A stretch of 29,900 nt of DNA, taken from NCBI RefSeq assembly GCF_001280005.1, contig NZ_LGDW01000496.1:1-29900 (forward strand). The letters run 5' to 3'. The DNA comes from Streptomyces sp. NRRL WC-3618 (lineage in GTDB: Bacteria; Actinomycetota; Actinomycetes; Streptomycetales; Streptomycetaceae). Position numbers and translations under genes: made by a program. Shown here one piece after another: positions 16,935 to 24,264 of this stretch (the stretch's first letter is position 1; each line of letters starts with the position of its first letter). A model generated the notes under the pieces. The model ran no database searches. It was not told where the DNA came from and saw only the letters and a list, made by a program, of their open reading frames with translations.

Positions 16935-16984
16935 CCGGACACGGGCCGGGCGACCCACCTGTGGGTATCGAAAAACGCGCGCAG

Positions 16985-16990
16985 TACGGT
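16985..16990 (+). promoter_or_regulatory. -10 element for a leaderless RDD-gene transcript
   Basis: TACGGT (16985-16990) fits TANNNT and lies 6 nt before the GTG start at 16997, which has no ribosome site. Transcription would start at or within a base or two of the start codon, as in leaderless actinomycete mRNAs. Confidence 0.5.
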
Positions 16991-16996
16991 GGTCGG

Positions 16997-17464
16997 GTGG
17001 ACAACAGGCAAGCACTCGGATCGTGGCTCTCCGGCCCTCGCGCCGCCGCGGAGGAAGCCGGTGTCGACTTCGGATACCGGGGTGAACAGCTCGGTCTGCC
17101 CGAGGCGGGCCCCGGCTCGATCGCCCGCCCGGGCCGCCGACTCGGCGCCCTGGCCGTCGACTGGGGCCTGTGCCTCCTGATCGCATACGGCCTCCTCACG
17201 GACGGCTACAACCAGGCGACCGGCAACTGGGCCCTGCTGATCTTCTTCGTCATGGGCGCGGCCACGGTCGGCACGGTCGGCTTCACGCCGGGCAAGCGCC
17301 TGTTCGGTCTGCGCGTGGTGGCCGCGGCCACCGGCCGGCCGAACCCCGCGCGCGCCCTGCTGCGCACGTTCCTGCTGTGCCTCGCCGTACCGGCCATGAT
17401 CTGGGACCGCGACGGCCGCGGCCTGCACGACCGCCTCGCACGCACAGTGGAAGTACGGATCTAG
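16997..17464 (+). CDS. RDD family membrane protein
   Basis: The 155-aa protein starts with a soluble stretch (VDNRQALGSWLSGPRAAAEE). It then has an RDD domain: ARPGRRLGALAVDWGLCLLIAYGLL (first helix, Arg and Asp of the RDD motif), NWALLIFFVMGAATVG (second helix), GKRLFGLRVV, and a third helix ending IWDRDGRGLHDRLARTVEV. RDD proteins are small membrane proteins, some acting as Na+/H+ antiporters; the role here is unknown. GTG 16997 is preferred over ATG 16961 because a -10-like TACGGT sits 6 nt upstream, implying a leaderless mRNA, and because the longer start would lie within the promoter. It is divergent from glnA, a linkage conserved in Streptomyces. Confidence 0.9.
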   Translation: MDNRQALGSWLSGPRAAAEEAGVDFGYRGEQLGLPEAGPGSIARPGRRLGALAVDWGLCLLIAYGLLTDGYNQATGNWALLIFFVMGAATVGTVGFTPGKRLFGLRVVAAATGRPNPARALLRTFLLCLAVPAMIWDRDGRGLHDRLARTVEVRI

Positions 17465-17500
17465 CCGATCGATACGGCGATACGGTCCGGCCGATACGAC

Positions 17501-17534
17501 GATGGGGCGCCCGGAGTGATCCGGGCGCCCCATC
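17501..17534. terminator. Perfect 14-bp bidirectional terminator
   Basis: GATGGGGCGCCCGG (17501-17514) pairs perfectly with CCGGGCGCCCCATC (17521-17534) around the loop AGTGAT. It lies between the convergent RDD (+) and DUF4191 (-) genes. Confidence 0.88.
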
Positions 17535-17580
17535 CTCGTACACGTTTCCTCGTACACGTTGTCGTACGAGTGCTCGTACG
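17535..17580. repeat. Short direct and inverted repeats beside the terminator
   Basis: CCTCGTACACGTT occurs twice in tandem (about 17534-17560). It is followed by the perfect inverted repeat CGTACGAG-TG-CTCGTACG (17563-17580). All lie in the convergent gap before the DUF4191 stop codon, where the inverted repeat may act as a second terminator stem. Confidence 0.6.
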
Positions 17581-17592
17581 TGATCGCTTACC

Positions 17593-18291
17593 TCAGCGCG
17601 TCTTGCCGCCGCGCGGCATGCGCATTCCCTTGGGCATCGGACCCTTTGGCAGCGGCATGTTGCTCATCAGGTCGCCCATCGCCCGCAGTCGGTCGTTGGT
17701 GGCGGTCACCTGGGGGCCGGCGAGAACGCGCGGCAGCTTCAGCATGGTCGTGCGGAGCTTCTTCAGCTCGATCTGGCCCTCGCCCGTGCCGACCAGCAGG
17801 TCGTGCACCGGTACGTCCGCGACGATGCGGGCCATCTTCTTCTTCTCGGCGGCCAGCAGGCTCTTCACCCGGTTCGGGTTGCCCTCGGCGACCAGCACGA
17901 TGCCGGCCTTGCCGACCGCGCGGTGCACCACGTCCTGGCTGCGGTTCATCGCCACCGCCGGAGTCGTCGTCCAGCCTCGGCCGATGTTGTCCAGTACGGC
18001 CGCAGCGGCACCCGGCTGGCCCTCCATCTGCCCGAAGGCGGCCCGCTCGGCCCGGCGCCCGAACACGATCGCCGTCGCGAGGAAGGCGAGCAGGAGGCCG
18101 AGGATTCCGAGATAGATCGGGTGACCGATCAGGAAGCCGATCGCGAGGAAGACACCGAAGGTGAAGATTCCGACAGCCGCGAGTACAAGACCGATCTTTT
18201 TGTCGGCCTTGCGGGTCATCTTGTACGTCAGAGCGATCTGCTTGAGTCGCCCGGGGTTCGCGGCGTCCGCCGCGGGTTCCTTCCTCGCCAT
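17593..18291 (-). CDS. DUF4191 membrane protein
   Basis: The 232-aa protein matches DUF4191. It has a basic N-terminus (ARKEPAADAANPGRLKQIAL), two adjacent transmembrane helices (about 34-55 and 59-78, GLVLAAVGIFTFGVFLAIGF and YLGILGLLLAFLATAIVFGR), and a soluble C-terminal domain with RGWTTTPAVAMNRSQDVVHR, GKAGIVLVAEG and a Met/Pro/Gly/Lys-rich tail. The function is unknown, but the gene is regularly found beside lipA and glnA in actinomycetes. The ATG at 18291 was taken as start. Its transcript meets the RDD transcript at the hairpin at 17501-17534. Confidence 0.92.
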   Translation of the reverse strand: MARKEPAADAANPGRLKQIALTYKMTRKADKKIGLVLAAVGIFTFGVFLAIGFLIGHPIYLGILGLLLAFLATAIVFGRRAERAAFGQMEGQPGAAAAVLDNIGRGWTTTPAVAMNRSQDVVHRAVGKAGIVLVAEGNPNRVKSLLAAEKKKMARIVADVPVHDLLVGTGEGQIELKKLRTTMLKLPRVLAGPQVTATNDRLRAMGDLMSNMPLPKGPMPKGMRMPRGGKTR

Positions 18292-18360
18292 GCCGTGAAG
18301 TCTACGTGGCCCGGGAAGCGCCGACGACGGCGGTGTCGTCGGGTGACGGGGAGCGACGGG

Positions 18361-18561
18361 TCAGGAACGGGTGGCCAGGGCCTGATCGAGGACGCGCTGC
18401 GCCTCGTTGCGGTCCTTGGCGCGACGGCGGTCCTCCTGGACGGAGGTCCAGGCGTTCTGGCGGGCGGTGCGCTGGCCGCTGTGCATGAGCAGCGACTCGA
18501 CGGCGCGCAGTGCGTCGGTGAACGACGGAATGGGCGTGGCGCGGACGGGTGCGGTCTGCAT
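18361..18561 (-). CDS. Small conserved cytoplasmic protein
   Basis: The 66-aa protein (MQTAPVRATPIPSFTDALRA, ending RAKDRNEAQRVLDQALATRS) is charged and apparently all-helical. It has no membrane segment or cysteine. The ATG at 18561 follows GAGGGGG at 11 nt. The upstream frame to 18789 crosses the lipA terminator region and a promoter-like element, so it is rejected as coding. It lies between lipA and DUF4191 on the same strand, 69 bp before the DUF4191 start. A position between these genes is what I recall for a small hypothetical protein in Streptomyces. The function is unknown. Confidence 0.8.
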   Translation of the reverse strand: MQTAPVRATPIPSFTDALRAVESLLMHSGQRTARQNAWTSVQEDRRRAKDRNEAQRVLDQALATRS

Positions 18562-18628
18562 GGTGGATGTCCCCCTCGGACGGCTCTGGGTAAGGGTGCG
18601 CAACGTGTGAAACCAGGCTCTCTGATTG

Positions 18629-18657
18629 GTGTTACCAGGGCGTGACCTGCCGGTCAA
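18629..18657 (-). promoter_or_regulatory. Candidate promoter for the 66-aa gene
   Basis: On the minus strand TTGACC (18652-18657) and TAACAC (18629-18634) are separated by exactly 17 bp, about 70 bp before the start at 18561. The -35 is close to consensus; the -10 is weak. Confidence 0.4.
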
Positions 18658-18696
18658 ACGCCGATGAAGCCTTGATAGGGAAGGCGAAAACGCCGA

Positions 18697-18743
18697 TGCG
18701 GCCCTGACGTACGCCCTCAACTGCGAGGACGGGCAGGGCCGCA
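18697..18743 (-). terminator. Stem-loop downstream of lipA
   Basis: TGCGGCCCTG (18697-18706) pairs perfectly with CAGGGCCGCA (18734-18743). The 27-nt loop contains a further CCTC/GAGG pairing. It is about 90 bp past the lipA stop and is the best terminator candidate. A smaller GGCG-AAAA-CGCC hairpin follows at 18683-18694. Confidence 0.5.
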
Positions 18744-18831
18744 CGGAGCCGGCCGTTACTGGCGAGTAGTTACTTGTGCGCGAATTCACACGTCTGCCGC
18801 ACCCTTGCAGGGCAGGATGGGTGACGGTGTA

Positions 18832-19791
18832 TCAGGCGCCGGTGGCCGCTGACTGACGCAGCTCCATGGCCATCTTGTAGAGGCGGCCGGCCCGGTACGA
18901 GGAGCGGACCAGCGGGCCGGACATGACCCCGGAGAAGCCGATCTGCTCGGCCTCCTCCTTCAGCTCGACGAACTCGTGCGGCTTGACCCAGCGCTCCACG
19001 GGGTGGTGCCGGACGGTCGGACGCAGGTACTGCGTGATGGTGATCAGCTCGCACCCGGCCTCGTGCAGCTGGCGCAGCGCCTCGCTGACCTCCTCGCGGG
19101 TCTCGCCCATACCGAGGATCAGGTTGGACTTCGTGACCAGACCGTAGTCGCGGGCGTCGGTGATGACCTTGAGCGAGCGGTCGTAGCGGAAGCCGGGGCG
19201 AATGCGCTTGAAGATGCGGGGGACCGTCTCGACGTTGTGCGCGAAGACCTCGGGCCGGGAGGAGAAGACCTCGGCCAGCAGCTCCGGTACGGCGTTGAAG
19301 TCGGGCGCGAGCAACTCGACCTTGGTACGGCCTTCCGGGCGCCCCTCGGTCTGCTGGTGGATCTGGCGCACGGTCTCGGCGTACAGCCAGGCGCCGCCGT
19401 CCTCCAGGTCGTCGCGGGCGACGCCGGTGATGGTGGCGTAGTTGAGGTCCATGGTGACCACGGACTCCCCGACGCGGCGGGGCTCGTCACGGTCGAGCGC
19501 CTCGGGCTTGCCGGTGTCGATCTGGCAGAAGTCGCAGCGCCGGGTGCACTGGTCGCCGCCGATGAGGAAGGTGGCCTCGCGGTCCTCCCAGCACTCGTAG
19601 ATGTTGGGGCAGCCGGCTTCCTGGCAGACGGTGTGCAGGCCCTCGCTCTTCACGAGGTTCTGCATCTTCGTGTACTCGGGACCCATTTTCGCCCGGGTCT
19701 TGATCCACTCGGGCTTGCGCTCGATGGGGGTCTGGGCGTTCCTGACCTCCAGGCGCAGCATCTTGCGTCCGTCGGGTGCGACTGCGGACAC
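18832..19791 (-). CDS. lipA: Lipoyl synthase (LipA)
   Basis: This 319-aa radical-SAM enzyme inserts two sulfurs into octanoyl groups on lipoate-dependent enzymes. The auxiliary [4Fe-4S] ligands are Cys56, Cys61 and Cys67 ([12 protein letters not shown]). The radical-SAM cluster ligands are Cys82, Cys86 and Cys89 (CTRRCDFC). The C-terminal RSSYRAG (296-302) supplies the serine that ligates the auxiliary cluster. The length is normal for the family. The GTG at 19791 has GGGAG 8 nt upstream. lipB lies 270 bp upstream on the same strand, but a terminator-like stem and a structured repeat separate them, so lipA probably has its own promoter. Partners are the 2-oxoacid dehydrogenase and glycine-cleavage complexes. 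Confidence 0.97.
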   Translation of the reverse strand: MSAVAPDGRKMLRLEVRNAQTPIERKPEWIKTRAKMGPEYTKMQNLVKSEGLHTVCQEAGCPNIYECWEDREATFLIGGDQCTRRCDFCQIDTGKPEALDRDEPRRVGESVVTMDLNYATITGVARDDLEDGGAWLYAETVRQIHQQTEGRPEGRTKVELLAPDFNAVPELLAEVFSSRPEVFAHNVETVPRIFKRIRPGFRYDRSLKVITDARDYGLVTKSNLILGMGETREEVSEALRQLHEAGCELITITQYLRPTVRHHPVERWVKPHEFVELKEEAEQIGFSGVMSGPLVRSSYRAGRLYKMAMELRQSAATGA

Positions 19792-19820
19792 GATGGGGCT
19801 CCCTGTAACTTCGATTCGTC

Positions 19821-19840
19821 GGCGTACACCAGAGTACGCC
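19821..19840. promoter_or_regulatory. 7-bp inverted repeat upstream of lipA
   Basis: GGCGTAC (19821-19827) and GTACGCC (19834-19840) form a perfect inverted repeat with a 6-nt spacer, 30-50 bp before the lipA start. On the minus strand it overlaps TACTCT, a possible -10. It is a candidate operator; no regulator can be named. Confidence 0.4.
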
Positions 19841-19929
19841 CGTGCGCTTCCCGCCCTACGAGACGGGCAACCTTTGAGACGGGGGGTCCATTCCCGGGCC
19901 CGGTTTTCCTCGCCCCCGCCGCTCCTGCA

Positions 19930-20048
19930 GCCCAGGCCCAGGCACCCCCAGCCCGTCCGGCGTTTGAGGACGAAGCCCCTTCAGGGCCGACAGCGGGGGT
20001 CTGGGGGGCAGCCCCCCAGGGGCGGGACGGGAAAGGGCGGCGGGGGCG
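19930..20048 (+). repeat. Intergenic structured repeat, copy A
   Basis: This ~118-bp repeat begins with CCCAGGCCCAGGC (19931). It contains the core CAGCCCGTCCGGCGTTTGAG (from 19949), a small GCCC/GGGC stem around TTCA, and the 9-bp self-complementary pair CTGGGGGGC/GCCCCCCAG (20001-20019). It ends in GGGCGGCGGGGGC. A second copy in opposite orientation occupies 29780-29895. I recognise the sequence as one scattered between Streptomyces genes. In-frame read-through gives the [17 protein letters not shown] tails often seen on mis-annotated ORFs. Confidence 0.85.
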
Positions 20049-20062
20049 AAAAAAAAGCCCCC
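20042..20062 (-). terminator. lipB terminator hairpin with A/T loop
   Basis: GGGGGC (20042-20047) pairs with GCCCCC (20057-20062) around a loop of G plus eight A's (U8 in the lipB transcript). The stem begins within the lipB TAG stop codon and abuts copy A of the intergenic repeat. Confidence 0.55.
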
Positions 20063-20871
20063 TACACCGAAGCCCCCTCGACCACCCGCGCCCGCAGCTC
20101 CGCGCTCTCCATCACAGCCCGCAGCTGCCGCTCCACCACCGGCACAACCTCCCCCACCGACACATCCCGCCCCAGCTCGTTCGCGAGCGACGTGACCCCC
20201 GCGTCCCGGATCCCGCACGGAATGATCCGGTCGAACCACACATTGTCCGGGTTCACGTTGAACGAGAACCCGTGCATCGTGACCCCCTTGGCCACCCGGA
20301 TCCCGATCGCCGCCACCTTCCGGTCCTCCCGCCGCTGCCCGGCGTTGGACGGCGCGTACTCGGGCCCGTTCATCCGGGGATCGAACTCGTCGTCGTGCAA
20401 CCGGGGATCCAGATCCAGAGAGAGACCACCGAGCGCGGGCCGCCGCTCGACCGGATCGCCCAGCACCCACACCCCGCTGCGCCCCTCCACCCGCGACGTC
20501 TCGACCCCGAACTCCGCACAGGTGCGGATCAGCGCCTCCTCCAGCCGCCGTACATGCGCCACGACGTCCACCGGACGCGGCAGCTTCTGGATGGGGTAGC
20601 CCACCAGCTGCCCCGGACCGTGCCAGGTGATCTTCCCGCCGCGGTCCACGTCGATGACCGGAGTGCCGTCGAGGGGACGCTCGCTCGGGGCGGTGCGCCG
20701 GCCGGCCGTGTAGACCGGCTGGTGTTCGAGGAGCAGGCAGGTGTCGGGGATCTCGTCCGCGAAACGGGCGGCGTGCACCCGGCGCTGCTCGTCCCAGGCG
20801 GCCTGGTAGTCGACGTACTCGACGCCGTCGGCACCGAGTCCCATCCGGACGAACCGCAACTCACCACTCAC
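20062..20871 (-). CDS. lipB: Octanoyltransferase (LipB)
   Basis: This 269-aa enzyme transfers octanoate from acyl carrier protein to lipoyl domains, the step before LipA. Family signatures are [11 protein letters not shown] (49-59), [18 protein letters not shown] (77-94), the catalytic Lys185 (KVAAIGIRV) and the catalytic Cys219 ([12 protein letters not shown]). It is longer than many homologues (about 210-230 aa) owing to an inserted, Asp/Arg/Pro-rich loop (about 141-184) between the WHGPGQ region and Lys185. The GTG at 20871 follows GGGAGG. The frame extends to 21057, but that part overlaps the divergent promoter region. It is divergent from the NsdA-like regulator. Confidence 0.96.
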   Translation of the reverse strand: MSGELRFVRMGLGADGVEYVDYQAAWDEQRRVHAARFADEIPDTCLLLEHQPVYTAGRRTAPSERPLDGTPVIDVDRGGKITWHGPGQLVGYPIQKLPRPVDVVAHVRRLEEALIRTCAEFGVETSRVEGRSGVWVLGDPVERRPALGGLSLDLDPRLHDDEFDPRMNGPEYAPSNAGQRREDRKVAAIGIRVAKGVTMHGFSFNVNPDNVWFDRIIPCGIRDAGVTSLANELGRDVSVGEVVPVVERQLRAVMESAELRARVVEGASV

Positions 20872-20997
20872 GGGGGCGCCTCCCTGGCTGTTCCAGCGGC
20901 TTACTCGGCAACTGCGCGTCAGGCACGTAACGCGCCCAAGCCACTGTACGTCCGGCCGATGTCCGTCACTCCGGCGCCCAATTCTCACACGATCGGA

Positions 20998-21047
20998 TGA
21001 ATGTACGGCGGAATGTGCTACCGGACGTTCACGCTCCGCTACATTCA
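20998..21047. promoter_or_regulatory. Inverted and direct repeats in the lipB/regulator divergent region
   Basis: TGAATGTA (20998-21005) and TACATTCA (21040-21047) form a perfect 8-bp inverted repeat with 34 bp between. TTCACG also occurs three times between 21029 and 21057. TACATT itself fits a -10 for the plus-strand regulator. It is a candidate autoregulatory operator. Confidence 0.4.
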
Positions 21048-21130
21048 CGCCGTTCACGAGGCCAAAAAGGGCTGCTCACCAGCGATCCGGGCACCCCAGA
21101 GGGCCCGCCAGGCAGGAGACCGCACCGCAG

Positions 21131-22570
21131 ATGACGGAACGACCCGCGCAGCGCACTCCCAACCGCCAGCTCGCCGCGCTCATCGCAGAAGCGGGATTCT
21201 CCAACGCGGGTCTGGCCCGCCGAGTGGACCAGCTCGGTCTCGAACACGGCCTTGATCTCAGATACGACAAGACATCGGTGACCCGCTGGCTGCGCGGACA
21301 GCAGCCCCGGGGCACCACGCCGGCCCTCATCGCCGAGGTGTTCACCCGGCGCCTCGGGCGACGGCTCACCGCCCAGGATCTCGGGCTCGACGCCTGCGCA
21401 CCCGTCTACGCGGGACTGGAGTTCGCGGCCAGCCCCGAGGAGGCCGTCGACATCGTCAGCGGGCTGTGGCGCAAGGACTCCGGCAGCCACGCCGAGCTGC
21501 GCAAGATCGCCTTCACCCCGGCCGGGCTCGTCGTGCCCAGCCGGGACTGGCTGATCGGGCGGGCCGACGACAGCGTCGGACGCGGCGACCAGCCCGCCGC
21601 ACGCGTGCCCGTGCAGGGGCGTCCCGGTGTGCCCCGGCAACGCGGGCAGGCCGAGCGCGGCCCCGGGCAGAAGGTCTCCGGCGGTGACATCGCCGCGCTC
21701 CGCTCGGTCGGCGAGCTGTTCCGCACCCTCGACGACGCCTACGGGGGCGGCCACGCGCGTCAGGCCCTCGTCCGCTACCTCGAACACGAGACCGAGCCCA
21801 TGCTGCGCGGCACGTACGGCGAGCAGACGGGCCGCCGGCTCTTCGCGGCGGCCTCCGACCTCACCCGGCTCGCGGGCTGGACGTCGTACGACATCGCCGC
21901 GCACGGCCTCGCCCAGCGCTACTTCGTCCAGGCGCTCAGGCTCGCGCAGGCGGCCGGGGACCGGGCGTACGGCTCGTACGTCCTGGCCACCATGAGCCGG
22001 CAGGCCGTCTATCTCGGGCACGGGCGGGAGGCCGTGCAGCTCGCCCGGGTGGCACAGCAGGGCGTCGGCACCGCCGCGCCGCCCGTCGTGCAGTCGCTGC
22101 TGCACGCGTGCGAGGCGCGCGCCCACGGAGTGCTGGGCGAGGTCCGGGCCTGCACCGCCTCCCTCGTACGGGCCGAACGGGCCCTCGAAGCCTCCCGCCC
22201 CGGCGACGAGGTCCCGCACTGGGCGCGGTTCTTCGACGAGGCGCAGCTCGCCGACGAGTTCGGGCACTGCCACCGCGATCTGCAGCAGTTCCGCGCGGCC
22301 GCCCAGCACGCGGAGCGTTCGCTCCAGCTGCGCGCCCCCGCCTTCGCCCGCAGCCGCCTCTTCTGCCGCGTCGTGCTCGCCTCGGCCCGGCTGGGCCTCG
22401 GCGAGCTCGACCAGGCCTGCCAGCTGGGGGCCGAGGCGGCCGGCGCGGCGACGGAGATGCGCTCGGTGCGGGCGCTCGAGTACGTACGGGACTTCGAGCG
22501 GCGCCTGGAGCCCTACCGGGACGCGGCCCCGGTCAGGGGGTACCGCGACAAGGTCGCCGCGCTCGGCTAG
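21131..22570 (+). CDS. NsdA-like HTH/TPR transcriptional regulator
   Basis: The 479-aa protein has an N-terminal DNA-binding region (NRQLAALIAEAGFSNAGLAR, then RYDKTSVTRWLRGQQPRGTT at about 44-63). This is the pattern of the Streptomyces NsdA-type sporulation and antibiotic regulators. A long helical TPR-like region follows (about 185-470, for example ALRLAQAAGDRAYGSYVLAT and HAERSLQLRAPAFARSRLFC). The family is known as negative regulators of differentiation and secondary metabolism; the target here is unknown. The ATG at 21131 is preceded by AGGAG at about 11 nt. It is divergent from lipB over 260 bp. The TAG stop is immediately followed by a 75-bp inverted-repeat element that would fold as a terminator. 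Confidence 0.85.
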   Translation: MTERPAQRTPNRQLAALIAEAGFSNAGLARRVDQLGLEHGLDLRYDKTSVTRWLRGQQPRGTTPALIAEVFTRRLGRRLTAQDLGLDACAPVYAGLEFAASPEEAVDIVSGLWRKDSGSHAELRKIAFTPAGLVVPSRDWLIGRADDSVGRGDQPAARVPVQGRPGVPRQRGQAERGPGQKVSGGDIAALRSVGELFRTLDDAYGGGHARQALVRYLEHETEPMLRGTYGEQTGRRLFAAASDLTRLAGWTSYDIAAHGLAQRYFVQALRLAQAAGDRAYGSYVLATMSRQAVYLGHGREAVQLARVAQQGVGTAAPPVVQSLLHACEARAHGVLGEVRACTASLVRAERALEASRPGDEVPHWARFFDEAQLADEFGHCHRDLQQFRAAAQHAERSLQLRAPAFARSRLFCRVVLASARLGLGELDQACQLGAEAAGAATEMRSVRALEYVRDFERRLEPYRDAAPVRGYRDKVAALG

Positions 22571-22572
22571 GC

Positions 22573-22647
22573 CGTGTCCGCAAAGTCCCGCCTGCCTCGC
22601 GACGCCTGGCCCGTCCTCCGGGCGGACGACGGGACTTTGCGGACACG
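22573..22647. mobile_element. 75-bp MITE-like element with perfect 18-bp terminal inverted repeats
   Basis: CGTGTCCGCAAAGTCCCG (22573-22590) is perfectly repeated in inverse at 22630-22647, enclosing 39 nt of GC-rich sequence with no ORF. It lies 2 bp after a gene's TAG stop, between convergent genes. A single arm of the same sequence recurs at 25864-25881. No clear target-site duplication is visible. Whether it is a mobile element, a terminator or both is open. Confidence 0.7.
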
Positions 22648-22663
22648 ACCTGGCGCGGGTCGC

Positions 22664-24118
22664 TCACGCGGCCGCCGCTTCCTCCTCCGTCGTGGTCGCC
22701 CGCAGCGGCTCCGCCATGTGCATCGGGCCCGCGCCCAGGTCCGTCAGGATCGCGGACGCGGCCCGGTGCCCGGAGTGCAGGGCGCCCTGGACGGTGCTGG
22801 TGTCCCGGTGGTCGCCGCACACGTACAGGCCCGCCAGCAGCCGTACCGGGCGGCGCAGATCGTGCGGCGGGCGCATCGCGGGCACCGCCTCGGGTGTGTG
22901 GTGCACGGCGAGCGTCTCCCACCGCGTGGTCGACACCCCGTAGAGACGGGCCAGGTGCGTACGTACGGCCGATTCCAGGTCCTGCGGAGGGGTGCCCAGC
23001 ACCGTCGACGAGATCAGCGGGCGGCCGGCGGGGGAGCGGGACGGGTCCACCCGGCTGATCACCGCCGTGTGGGCGACCGGGCCCCCGCGATCCGCTTCCA
23101 GGAGCAGGGACGCACCGGTGGTGGGCGCCTCGTCGGCCGTGTGGTGGACGACGGTCACCGGGTGGAAGTCGGGTACGCGCAGGCCGGGCAGCAGACCGGA
23201 GGCGGCGCGGGCGTCGGTCGCCACCAGGACGGCACGGCAGCGCAGCTCCCCGTGGTCGGCGGTGGTCACGAGGTTCGTGGCGATGGACGTGACCCGGACC
23301 CCGGTGTGCACCGTGCCCGGCGGCAGCGCCCGCGCGAGCAGCTCCGGCAGGGTCTCCGCACCCCCCTCCGGCACACACAGCCGGCCGCTCGCGAACGCCC
23401 GCAGCGCGAGATCCGCGCACCGGCTCGACGTGGTCAGATCGGGGTCGCAGAGCAGCGCGGCGAGCAGCGGGCGCAGAAAGCCCTCGATCGTCCGGGCGGG
23501 CAGGCCGCGGCCCGCCAGGGCCTGGGCGGCCGGCAGCTCGGTCCGGGCCAGCAGCCGGTGCACGGGGACCCCGGCGAGCCGGGTGAGCGCGGCGCCGAGC
23601 CGGGCCTGGTCGACCGCGCCACCGAACGCCCCGCCGACCATCCCGCCGAGGGGTGTGCCGGTGCGCGCCATCGCCGACGCCACCGTCCTGGAGGACCTCA
23701 CCGACCTGACCGACCTGACCGACCTGACGGACCTGACCGTCCTGGCCGGCCTCGGGGCGCTTGCCAGGGCGCGCACGGCACCGAGTGCGCCCCGTGCGCC
23801 CCCTCCGCCGAGCGGAGCGCCCGCGCGGTACCGTCGCCCGTCGCTGTGCACCAGGACACCCGGGTCGAAGGGACGCAGGACGAGCGCGTCGAGGCCCGGG
23901 GCCAGCCGTAGGTCGGGATACGACGTGGACAGCAGCTGCCCGACCCGGTCGAGCCGGAAACCGTCGAGCTTCTCGGTCGCCATCCGGCCGCCGACGTAAG
24001 GGGCGGCCTCCAGGACCACGGTCGTTACTCCTGCGCTGGTCAGCCGATGGGCCGCCGCGAGTCCGGCAACCCCGGCCCCCACGATGACGACGTCCGCCTG
24101 GTACGCGGGCTCAAGCAC
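22664..24118 (-). CDS. FAD-dependent amine oxidase/phytoene desaturase-like oxidoreductase
   Basis: The 484-aa protein has an N-terminal FAD-binding Rossmann motif (VIVGAGVAGLAAAHRL, 11-26, with VVLEAAPYVGGRM). It ends in the matching C-terminal FAD motif (LYVCGDHRDTSTVQGALHSG HRAA region), a layout shared by protoporphyrinogen oxidase, amine oxidase and carotenoid desaturase relatives. The substrate is not evident, and no carotenoid or heme genes are nearby. The GTG at 24118 is chosen because GGAGGG lies 4 nt upstream. Residues about 124-141 are (VRS)x5, encoded by a 9-bp array, and lie just where a linker would be expected. A region with repeated CGGTCGCA motifs lies upstream. Confidence 0.87.
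   Translation of the reverse strand: MLEPAYQADVVIVGAGVAGLAAAHRLTSAGVTTVVLEAAPYVGGRMATEKLDGFRLDRVGQLLSTSYPDLRLAPGLDALVLRPFDPGVLVHSDGRRYRAGAPLGGGGARGALGAVRALASAPRPARTVRSVRSVRSVRSVRSSRTVASAMARTGTPLGGMVGGAFGGAVDQARLGAALTRLAGVPVHRLLARTELPAAQALAGRGLPARTIEGFLRPLLAALLCDPDLTTSSRCADLALRAFASGRLCVPEGGAETLPELLARALPPGTVHTGVRVTSIATNLVTTADHGELRCRAVLVATDARAASGLLPGLRVPDFHPVTVVHHTADEAPTTGASLLLEADRGGPVAHTAVISRVDPSRSPAGRPLISSTVLGTPPQDLESAVRTHLARLYGVSTTRWETLAVHHTPEAVPAMRPPHDLRRPVRLLAGLYVCGDHRDTSTVQGALHSGHRAASAILTDLGAGPMHMAEPLRATTTEEEAAAA
23694..23747. repeat. In-frame 9-bp tandem repeat in the FAD oxidoreductase gene
   Basis: Five GACCTGACC-type units run from 23694 to 23738, plus a degenerate unit to 23747. On the minus strand they encode repeated Val-Arg-Ser. 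The unit preserves frame. Confidence 0.92.
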
Positions 24119-24192
24119 GTGCCCTCCCTCGTTCGCGGTGGCGCGGCCGGTCAGGGCGCCGATGCCCCAACCGGCGTACGGGATAAGCGAGT

Positions 24193-24218
24193 TCGGTCGA
24201 TCGGACCGTTCCGACCGA
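24193..24218. promoter_or_regulatory. 7-bp inverted repeat upstream of the FAD oxidoreductase gene
   Basis: TCGGTCG (24193-24199) and CGACCGA (24212-24218) are perfectly complementary around a 12-nt spacer, 75-100 bp before the GTG start. It is a candidate operator or promoter component. Confidence 0.4.
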
Positions 24219-24264
24219 GAGTAGGTCGGCGCACGGCGGGCGGGAGTCGCGCATGGACAGGGCA

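Noticed and set aside
18976..21000. 674-aa plus-strand ORF spanning lipA, the intergenic region and lipB
   Set aside because: Antisense to two universally conserved genes. Its middle is translated from the dispersed repeat ([17 protein letters not shown] sequence), a known source of false extensions.
22573..22647. CRISPR or attachment site interpretation of the 18-bp inverted repeats
   Set aside because: There is only one pair of arms, no direct-repeat/spacer pattern, no integrase and no tRNA gene nearby.
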